NCBI GenBank assembly: GCA_902774265.1
Contig: CACYHR010000009.1
Coordinates: 1 to 64,000 of the forward strand
Length of the DNA stretch: 64,000 nt
Source of the DNA: an uncultured Eubacteriales bacterium
GTDB lineage: Bacteria > Bacillota > Clostridia > Peptostreptococcales > Anaerovoracaceae
Reading direction: 5' to 3'
A program made the translations under genes and the position numbers. Under the pieces are notes generated by a model. The model did not search any database. It saw only the letters and a program-made list of their open reading frames with translations, and was not told the origin of the DNA. Below, one piece after another: positions 8,758-15,981 of this stretch (its first letter is position 1; every line of letters starts with the position of its first letter).

Positions 8758-11700
8758 TTATTTCCTTTCGGCAGTAGATTTTCTGTTCTCCTGTCTTACC
8801 CCTATTACTACATGGTGATGATCGCTTTCACGCGTTTTGATTGTCTCCAGCGAATAAGGTGTCGCTGTGCCGTTTACCTCTCTGCAGAATGTTAACGACA
8901 TATCATCTTCATGTTCAGCCAGCTGTATCAGATTTGCCTTGCTGATCGCCTCTCTCACCTTCTGTGCATCGGCATCGCTTACATCCTCCAGAAGCTTTTC
9001 CCCCGCATCCTTAAAGAAATCCGTTCCGGCAGGACGTATCTCAAGATCGCCGTCCTTACTCATGTAAAACTCAAGATAGTAATCCGTTACAACATCCACA
9101 TAGAAGATGCTCTCAAAATCACTTGTCAGAGCCTTGGATATACTCATGTACGTTTTCTTGACCGTCGGAGTGAATTCAATATTTATTTTCGAACGTTCAA
9201 TAATAAACTTATCGAATTCTTCATGAGGCACCGGCTTCGAGAAGTAGTAACCCTGTACATAATCGCAACCCATGGCCTTCAGAACCATATACTGTTCTTC
9301 TGTTTCGACACCCTCAGCCACGACAGGCACATGCAGATAATCCGCGATATCGATTATCAGTTCTATCATGCGCACATCTCTTGTTTCTCCGAATGCGCTG
9401 CGAATAAAGCTCATATCCAGCTTCAGCGCGTCTATCGGGAGATGAGTCAGCATTCCCAGAGACGAATATCCTGTTCCGAAATCGTCCATCTCTATACGGA
9501 ATCCCATGCCCATGCCTCGCAGATCCTTGGCTGTGGAAATTACCTGATCCGAATCCCCCGTATAAGCGGACTCGGTGATCTCCAGCATCATATCGTCCGG
9601 AGTGAGATTATAATCGTCCAGTATCTCTCTGAATATGCCCTTGAGATTAGGTGTCAGCATATCTATGCGGGACACATTAACTGAAACAGGTACCGAGAAA
9701 CCGAAGCGGTCCTTCCAGTCTCTTATCCTTGCCGCAGACTCACGCCATACGTACTGATCCAGATCAAGGATAAGTCCGTTATCCTCAAGCAGCGGAATGA
9801 ATATTCCCGGACTGATCAGACCGAGCTCCGGATGATCCCAGCGCACCAGAGCCTCCGCACTGGCCAGGATCGGATCTTCCGGACGTATATCATATTTAGG
9901 CTGGAAGTATACCGTGAAGCGGCTGTTTTCCAGAGACGGTTTGAAGTCCTCAAGCAGGCGTTCTCTGAACAGCTCTGCTTCATGCATCTCATTATCATAT
10001 ATGCCGATAGCTTTGCGGAAACCGCTCTTTACTGTATTTGCGGCGATCTTCGCATAATCGAAACGGCGCTCGATCTGCAGCGTCTTATCGACAGCTGAGT
10101 ACACGCCCATACGCAGGCGGACACGGTTCTTCGATACATCTTCATCAACAAGGTCTTCGGACGCCATATCCAGTACTCTCTCATAGTCTTCCATGTGAGG
10201 GCAGTAGATAAGGAAGGTATCCGCTCCGCGGCGGCAGCATACGCCGCCGATCTCACGGGATATCTGACGAATGCGCTTACCTATGCGCGCCAGCACGCTG
10301 TCGCCGTACTGCTTTCCATAGCGCTCGTTAAGCATGTGGAAATTATTGACGTCAACAACGATGGCATCCATCGGCATATTGTTGTAATGCTGGTCATACA
10401 TCCTGACATAGCGCAGGAAGTAGTCGAGGTTAAGCAGATTCGTCAGGCTGTCGCGCTCTGTGGAGTTTATGATATTACGCTTTTCGGTAAGCTCTATACA
10501 GCGGTTGACACGGACATTAACGATCTCTGCAGACGGATAAGGCTTAGGGATAAAGTCTATCGCTCCTATCTTGAGACAGTCGACCTCGGCGCTCTGGTCA
10601 GAAGTCATTACGATGACCGGGATATCTCTGAGCTCCTGCTCTTCCTTCATCACTTTAAGCACTTCCATACCGCCCATCTGCGGCATCTGCAGATCCAGCA
10701 GTACCATCGCAAGCTCGTCAGTATGTTTTTTGACCTGCTCCAGCGCCTCTACTCCGTCAGAGGCATACAGTATGTCATAATCATCCTGGAGCATATTCCC
10801 CAATATCATCTGATTGATATGCTCATCCTCGACGATAAGTATATGACGCTTAAGGTGCATGATCTCCGCGTCTTCATCTGCCGGGAATATCGGCTTTGCA
10901 GCCACCTCGGCGTCCTCCCTCGAGATAGAGCCCATGCCTTTAAGCAGTTCCTTTTCTTCATACATCAATGCGTCTGCACGCTCAAAAGCATCATGGAAAC
11001 ACGTATCCTCTCCGGCCCGGTAATCCGAGAAGCCGCCAGAAACCACTACCTCATTTGTACTGATATGATCCACGGAGCGGTCATGCAGCGCCAGCAGCAG
11101 TTCGTTCCTGATAAGATAATCGCGTCCGCGCAGGATCACAACGAATTCGTCACCGCCGGTGCGGTAAACCGGGCTGTGCTGGAAAATGTCGCATATCATC
11201 CTGCATGCGCTGACAATATATTCATCGCCTGCTTTGTGACCGAGAGTATCATTGATGACTTTCAGGCCGTTCACATCGCAGACTGCAACAGCAAATTCAT
11301 CTGCCGTCCCGGTTCCGATCGACTCATCGATTTCCTTCTGTGCCAAAAGGAAAGCGTGCTTGCTCTTTACTCCGGTCAGAGGATCGGTAAGAGCGACTGT
11401 CCTGGCCTCATCACGCTCATCGTTAGCCTTCTTCTCCCACTTCTGCTGAGAAGAATAATTAAAGAACATGATTATAAGAGACAGGCCGAACAGACCGACG
11501 ATCACGAATACACTGGTATTATTCGCGTCATGAAGGCGCTGTAGCTGCATTTCAAGATATTCATCCTGGTCCTGCGCGAGGATTTCGCTGCTGGCTGTAC
11601 CGTTCATGTATTCGCCGATTTCCGACATTATGACGCGCTCTCTGCTTTCATTCAGTCTTTCCGCCCAGGTCATTGCCATCAACACGATAAATACAAGCAG

Positions 11701-13161
11701 AGCAAGCCAGACAATGATAGCTTTACCGAATTTTCTGTCATTATCATTGCGTATGACTCTGTGGAAATAGATCAGCCCGAGCAGCGACCATATGGCCATA
11801 AGCACATAAGTCTCTGTTTCTATCGTATAGTCGGAGAAAGCGCTCGGGAAAAGCAGGAACACTGCGAAAGCGACCAGAATAGGCAGGCAGATCCCGCTGA
11901 TTATCCTGTTTATCCTGCTTTCGCTGCCCTCCTGTCCCGACACCTTGAATACAGCTACGGATGCAAAGCCGTAGATCATTGTTGCGCCCATAGTGGTTGC
12001 ATCCACGATCCACCCTATCGCCGTTCTTCCGACGAACGCAATAGGAATGGAGACGATCAGCACAAGCAATATGGCATTTACCGGTATCTGCTTATCATTG
12101 AGTCTGGAGAAACGCTCAGGCAGAATGCCATCCTCAGCCACCGCGTAGCAAAGGCGGCTCAGCACCCGCAGCATACCGATCAGGCTGGTAAGTACCAGCG
12201 ATATCAGTGACAGCATCAGGATATTTACACCGACACCGCCGAGATAATGGTTTGCCGCATAGAATGCCGGAAGTCCGGCGATTCCGTCAAATTCGTCCAG
12301 ACGGCTGATATAATCGAGCCATCCGGAGCAGTTCTCCGGATAAGCCGTGACGCTCATCAGTACAATAAAGATGTACAATGCTGTCGTGACAATAACCGAA
12401 ATAACAAGGATGCGGAAGATCCTGCTGTGTTTGAAGTTATATTCCTCGGCTGAATGGGAAACGGTTTCAAATCCTATAAAAGCCCACGGCGAGATAAAGG
12501 CTATACGTATGATCTGCCGGAATACATTGGCGTCCGGGATAAAAGCCGGACTCATCGTCATTTCCGTGCGGCTGAACCCCGTCAGGGAGATAGCGAAGCA
12601 GACAGTGATTCCGACCGTAAAGATCAGCACCATGACTACCATGCTCCGCGCAACAAATCTCTTGCTCTTCATGCAGATCAGGCCGATAATCCACATCCCG
12701 GCCAGTGAGACCAGAGATTCCCCGAGGTATACGTCATAGCCGAATAAGGTATAGAGATATCCTCTTTTAAAAACTGCGTTCAGAAAATACCGCGCAAACA
12801 GAGGGATACTTGTGGCATTGGCCCAGAAGATCGATATGTAGATCAGAAACATGAACCACGCTATCAGAAAGGCGCGGTCATAACCGAAAATACATTTTAC
12901 ATAGTTATACAGACCTCCTGACCCCGGATAACGGTTAGCCAGGAAATGATAGTGGCTTGACACCATGAGCATCATGGCAAATCCTATCAGCAGACCAATG
13001 ACAGAACCCAGCGGTCCCGCCTGTGAAAGATAGGATTTGCTGGTGACAACAAGAGATCCCCAGCCTATGGCCGAGCCGACCGACAATGCCCATGCGGCAA
13101 GCGGCGTAATATAGGGCCGGAATTTACTCTCATTACTGGCAGCAGATGTTTGTTCATTCAT
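8758..13161 (-). CDS. amino acid permease fused to GGDEF-REC-GGDEF-EAL-PAS (putative c-di-GMP transceptor)
   Basis: 1467 aa. Residues 1-505 are an APC-superfamily permease: about 12 membrane segments, a first-helix SVGSAIGWGS motif (27-36) and FIGFETVSHSAEE (228-240) in the sixth. An outside loop of about 50 residues and one more helix (550-570) follow. Then come GGDEF (590-750, intact GGDEF at 669-673, no RxxD inhibitory site), a receiver (773-890, Asp823, Lys873), a degenerate GGDEF (905-1055, GADTF at 979-983), EAL (1075-1320, with EALVRW, NVSR, LEITES, DDFGTG, LKLD, AEGVET and QGYYFSKP intact), and a PAS-like tail (1335-1460). It could both make and degrade cyclic-di-GMP under control of an amino acid at the permease. 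Whether it transports or only senses is unknown. AGGAG precedes the ATG. Confidence 0.9.
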   Translation of the reverse strand: MNEQTSAASNESKFRPYITPLAAWALSVGSAIGWGSLVVTSKSYLSQAGPLGSVIGLLIGFAMMLMVSSHYHFLANRYPGSGGLYNYVKCIFGYDRAFLIAWFMFLIYISIFWANATSIPLFARYFLNAVFKRGYLYTLFGYDVYLGESLVSLAGMWIIGLICMKSKRFVARSMVVMVLIFTVGITVCFAISLTGFSRTEMTMSPAFIPDANVFRQIIRIAFISPWAFIGFETVSHSAEEYNFKHSRIFRILVISVIVTTALYIFIVLMSVTAYPENCSGWLDYISRLDEFDGIAGLPAFYAANHYLGGVGVNILMLSLISLVLTSLIGMLRVLSRLCYAVAEDGILPERFSRLNDKQIPVNAILLVLIVSIPIAFVGRTAIGWIVDATTMGATMIYGFASVAVFKVSGQEGSESRINRIISGICLPILVAFAVFLLFPSAFSDYTIETETYVLMAIWSLLGLIYFHRVIRNDNDRKFGKAIIVWLALLVFIVLMAMTWAERLNESRERVIMSEIGEYMNGTASSEILAQDQDEYLEMQLQRLHDANNTSVFVIVGLFGLSLIIMFFNYSSQQKWEKKANDERDEARTVALTDPLTGVKSKHAFLLAQKEIDESIGTGTADEFAVAVCDVNGLKVINDTLGHKAGDEYIVSACRMICDIFQHSPVYRTGGDEFVVILRGRDYLIRNELLLALHDRSVDHISTNEVVVSGGFSDYRAGEDTCFHDAFERADALMYEEKELLKGMGSISREDAEVAAKPIFPADEDAEIMHLKRHILIVEDEHINQMILGNMLQDDYDILYASDGVEALEQVKKHTDELAMVLLDLQMPQMGGMEVLKVMKEEQELRDIPVIVMTSDQSAEVDCLKIGAIDFIPKPYPSAEIVNVRVNRCIELTEKRNIINSTERDSLTNLLNLDYFLRYVRMYDQHYNNMPMDAIVVDVNNFHMLNERYGKQYGDSVLARIGKRIRQISREIGGVCCRRGADTFLIYCPHMEDYERVLDMASEDLVDEDVSKNRVRLRMGVYSAVDKTLQIERRFDYAKIAANTVKSGFRKAIGIYDNEMHEAELFRERLLEDFKPSLENSRFTVYFQPKYDIRPEDPILASAEALVRWDHPELGLISPGIFIPLLEDNGLILDLDQYVWRESAARIRDWKDRFGFSVPVSVNVSRIDMLTPNLKGIFREILDDYNLTPDDMMLEITESAYTGDSDQVISTAKDLRGMGMGFRIEMDDFGTGYSSLGMLTHLPIDALKLDMSFIRSAFGETRDVRMIELIIDIADYLHVPVVAEGVETEEQYMVLKAMGCDYVQGYYFSKPVPHEEFDKFIIERSKINIEFTPTVKKTYMSISKALTSDFESIFYVDVVTDYYLEFYMSKDGDLEIRPAGTDFFKDAGEKLLEDVSDADAQKVREAISKANLIQLAEHEDDMSLTFCREVNGTATPYSLETIKTRESDHHHVVIGVRQENRKSTAERK

Positions 13162-13274
13162 ATTATTAACTCCTCTGCACGGCGCATGTAATCAAAAAGT
13201 TAGTTCAGCTTATGATAACACAGATCAGCGGATTCTTCTATCCCGCAAATGAACAAAAGAATCCTCAACCAGCT

Positions 13275-13303
13275 AAAAAAAGAGTGGCCGACGATGGCCG
13301 CTC
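13275..13303 (-). terminator. Rho-independent terminator of the aldo/keto reductase gene
   Basis: On the minus strand GAGCGGCC and GGCCACTC arms (one mismatch) enclose a 6-nt loop and are followed by seven T. It lies about 30 bases after the reductase stop and upstream of the permease-cyclase operon. Confidence 0.75.
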
Positions 13304-13333
13304 AATACAGATAACCGTGCATTATCCGTGATC

Positions 13334-14473
13334 TTATTCAAATTCAGCAGAAACTTTTTTGAGCAGTTCCCTTATCTCGAGATGCTGCGGACATACGCTT
13401 TCGCACATTCCGCACTCTATGCAGTCACCGGCTTTGCCGTGATCCTTGACCACTGTATTCATGTAATACATCTTCTGGTTCCAGTCATTGAAGAGCTTCA
13501 ACTTGTTATAGCACATGAACGCCTCCGGGATCACGATATCCTGCGGGCAGTGATTCTCCTCGATGCAGTATCTGCAGGCTGTGCACGGGATAGATCCCAT
13601 CGAGTTGAATACTTCGGCAACCTTCATGACGGCCTCTGTTTCCTTCTCGCTGAGCGGCTCAAAATCCTTCATTGCACTGATATTGTCGTTCATCTGATCG
13701 ATATTGCTCATACCCGAAAGCACGACCTCCATGCCCTCGAAACCGGCCGCAAATCTTACGGCATAAGCCGCATTGCTGCAATCGCTGCCCGTCTCGCTGC
13801 GGAGATCATCAAGCACCTTCTGAGCCTTATCAGGCAGATTCACAAGATTGCCGCCCTTGACCGGCTCCATAACCAGAACAGGTTTGCCGTGTTTGCGGCA
13901 CACTTCGTAGACCTTACGGCTCTCGACAGAAACATCTTCGTAATCGAGGTAATTGAACTGTATCTGAACTACCTCGACCTGCGGATACTCTGTCAGTATG
14001 CGGTCGAGGACCCCGGCTCTGTCATGGAAGGAAATACCCACATGGCGGACCTTCCCCTCTTCCTTCAGCTCGAATGCTGTCTCGTAAGCCCTGCACTGCT
14101 TGAAAAATTCGAAGTTTCTGGCATTCTGCGCATGCATCAGCAAAAAGTCGAAATATTCAACGCCGCAGGTCGCAAGCTGCAGGTCGATCAGCGGTTTGAT
14201 ATCTTCCTGTTTTTTGAAATACTCATCCGTAAGCTTGTCTGTCAGCAGGTATTCGCTGCGATCATGCCTCGATGTGAGGCAATCCTTTACGGCTATCTCG
14301 CTCAGCCCGTCATGATAGCCGTGAGCGGTATCAAAATAATTGAAGCCGTTTTCAATAAATGTATCTACCATTTTCGATACATGCTCGTTATCGATTTTGC
14401 CGTCTGTCATCGGCATACGCATCATGCCGAATCCCAGATGTTTTTTTATCTCCGGAAATGCTCTGTTGTCCAT
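13334..14473 (-). CDS. aldo/keto reductase with C-terminal 4Fe-4S ferredoxin domain
   Basis: 379 aa cytoplasmic oxidoreductase. Residues 1-280 form an aldo/keto reductase barrel (GFGMMRMP near 14, NYFDTAHGYHDG near 46, VEPVKGGNL near 200). The C-terminal 90 residues hold two cysteine groups, CTACRYCIEENHCP and CIECGMCESVCP, for Fe-S clusters. This two-part family is common in anaerobes, and the clusters suggest electron exchange with ferredoxin rather than a purely NAD(P)H reaction. The substrate is unknown. AGGGGG lies about 8 bases before the ATG. It is monocistronic, with its own terminator. Confidence 0.9.
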   Translation of the reverse strand: MDNRAFPEIKKHLGFGMMRMPMTDGKIDNEHVSKMVDTFIENGFNYFDTAHGYHDGLSEIAVKDCLTSRHDRSEYLLTDKLTDEYFKKQEDIKPLIDLQLATCGVEYFDFLLMHAQNARNFEFFKQCRAYETAFELKEEGKVRHVGISFHDRAGVLDRILTEYPQVEVVQIQFNYLDYEDVSVESRKVYEVCRKHGKPVLVMEPVKGGNLVNLPDKAQKVLDDLRSETGSDCSNAAYAVRFAAGFEGMEVVLSGMSNIDQMNDNISAMKDFEPLSEKETEAVMKVAEVFNSMGSIPCTACRYCIEENHCPQDIVIPEAFMCYNKLKLFNDWNQKMYYMNTVVKDHGKAGDCIECGMCESVCPQHLEIRELLKKVSAEFE

Positions 14474-14691
14474 TATATAATCCCCCTGTTCTCAGTCTTT
14501 TATCTGTCAGAAAATCAATATCTCGCAATCATGATAGCACAAAGGCCGCACAAAATACAGTTTCAAACTCCTCGTGAGAACAGAGCGGCGCAGTAGCAGT
14601 GCACTGAACGCAGCTCATGATGATAAGCAGAGTATTTCGCTTTGTAACATAGCTGCAATGTAATATTTCTGTGAATACTTGCCCGGCGGTA

Positions 14692-14720
14692 TTGATTTCA
14701 GAACGCGTGTTCTGTATTAT
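14692..14720 (+). promoter_or_regulatory. promoter with embedded Gram-positive SOS box (LexA site)
   Basis: TTGATT (14692-14697), a 17-base spacer and TATTAT (14715-14720) make a good sigma-A promoter. The spacer contains GAAC-GCGT-GTTC (14701-14712), an exact match to the Gram-positive LexA/DinR core GAAC-N4-GTTC, in the position where repressor would block RNA polymerase. It drives the small plus-strand gene that follows. Confidence 0.7.
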
Positions 14721-14732
14721 TATATTGTCGGG

Positions 14733-15035
14733 ATGAGAAAGGAATCGCTTGCATCTGTCACAAGCGTAAATGTGAATGAAATGAGACAGGCTGTCGATGT
14801 TCTCGCAGTTTTTGATATAGGTGCAATGTCGCCCCGCCCGATAAGATTCAAGGTCCTTGAGCACGGAATCAAGACCACTGTTAAAGTGACCGATATAAAC
14901 AGGATAGAGTGGATGGGCGCAGGCGGCACAACGCGCATAGAATACGACTGCGTTACTGTATCGGACGGCCGCCGCGTCACCTATAAGCTGCTGTATTATT
15001 ACCATGAGTGCAAGTGGGAACTCAGCACTGCATAA
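14733..15035 (+). CDS. small conserved-looking protein, predicted SOS-regulated
   Basis: Up to 100 aa, no signal peptide or membrane segment, rich in beta-strand-like stretches, ending in a Tyr- and Cys-containing tail (YYYHECKWEL). I recall small uncharacterised clostridial proteins of this type (a PIRF-like segment in the first half, a CKW-like tail) near translesion polymerases; I cannot confirm that here and give no function. The start is uncertain: ATG at 14733 is only about 6 bases from the predicted transcription start and has no Shine-Dalgarno site, while ATG at 14781 would give 84 aa. The gene has its own promoter with an SOS box and a strong terminator, which supports it being real. 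Convergent with the DUF975 gene. Confidence 0.7.
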   Translation: MRKESLASVTSVNVNEMRQAVDVLAVFDIGAMSPRPIRFKVLEHGIKTTVKVTDINRIEWMGAGGTTRIEYDCVTVSDGRRVTYKLLYYYHECKWELSTA

Positions 15036-15078
15036 AAGGGATCGCTCATCTGCCATAAATGAGCGATCCCGTCTTTTT
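15034..15078. terminator. strong bidirectional terminator
   Basis: A 12-bp perfect stem (GGGATCGCTCAT/ATGAGCGATCCC) is followed by a T-run on the plus strand (GTCTTTTT) and TTTT on the minus strand. It serves the plus-strand SOS-type gene and the minus-strand DUF975 gene. Confidence 0.85.
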
Positions 15079-15120
15079 GAATATACTTATGATTTCAATT
15101 CAGTCTCCGGCCGGTTCCGG

Positions 15121-15939
15121 TCACAGTTCCTCTCTGAATGCGTCCTGTCCTGCATATCTGAAGTTCTCGAAACCGCCGCATACAAGCAGTTCATAGAATG
15201 TGCATCTGCCGAGATCTATCATCCCGTACGCCATAAACAACGGCAGCTCCAGAGCCATCAATGCAGCAGTGTATGCCGTGTTCCCGAATGTATCAGCGGA
15301 TACGAAATACGAAAAGGCCATTGCAGGCAGATATGCCGCGAAATAATACGGCAGGAATGTCAGCAGAACGCGCAGATATGCAATACGGTTTCCTATCATC
15401 ATGATCTTGCTCTCGGCAAGCACCTGAGTGATGCCCTTCGACGGATCATCGGCCAGCAGATAGAAGCTCTGCGAGAAATTAAATGCAGCCACTATTCCCG
15501 GGATGATAAAGAACAACGCCCAGAATCCGATGATCAGAGTCTGCATAATAAACAGACCGAAAACCTTTCCGTATATGGCAAAACCCTCAAACAGCGCCCT
15601 GCAGTCCGCCTTTTTATTTCTTATATATGTCAGCGTATAAAGGCATTCCCCCATTCTGAACGCACCGTTGAGCATCAAAGCGTAAATGATCATCACCAGA
15701 GGCGTACCCGGCATCTTTTCGAGCATTTCCCTGTTCGCCGATGTATCGAAATGCAGCAAAAGGTCTATATTAGTCTGCGGTATGAATATGCCCAGTATCT
15801 CAGGCACCCAGTTCATGAAAAAATAAAGCAGACAAATACCGGCAAGGAAACCCGCGAGGGTCCCCTTGCTGTGGCGTCTGCATCTGCGGAGGATATCAAA
15901 TGGTTCCTCCTTGATTTTGTAATATTCTCTGTCCAACAT
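15121..15939 (-). CDS. DUF975 family membrane protein
   Basis: 272 aa with about five or six membrane segments. The stretch IPGIVAAFNFSQSFYLLADD followed by GITQVLAESKIMM is the hallmark of the DUF975 family, whose members are integral membrane proteins of unknown function in Firmicutes. It lies 42 bases after pheT on the same strand and may be the last gene of that operon. Nothing here suggests a link with tRNA charging. Confidence 0.75.
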   Translation of the reverse strand: MLDREYYKIKEEPFDILRRCRRHSKGTLAGFLAGICLLYFFMNWVPEILGIFIPQTNIDLLLHFDTSANREMLEKMPGTPLVMIIYALMLNGAFRMGECLYTLTYIRNKKADCRALFEGFAIYGKVFGLFIMQTLIIGFWALFFIIPGIVAAFNFSQSFYLLADDPSKGITQVLAESKIMMIGNRIAYLRVLLTFLPYYFAAYLPAMAFSYFVSADTFGNTAYTAALMALELPLFMAYGMIDLGRCTFYELLVCGGFENFRYAGQDAFREEL

Positions 15940-15981
15940 TTACTATCCGGTTCTGTCAGGTATCAGCTTTAAGGGCTTTCT

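Noticed and set aside
10195..11544. Plus-strand open frame of 449 codons antisense to the permease-cyclase gene
   Set aside because: No recognisable domains, composition of a codon-frame shadow, and the opposite strand carries an unambiguous multi-domain protein.
13328..14596. Plus-strand open frame of 422 codons over the aldo/keto reductase
   Set aside because: It mirrors the reductase reading frame, has no ribosome binding site and no plausible protein features.
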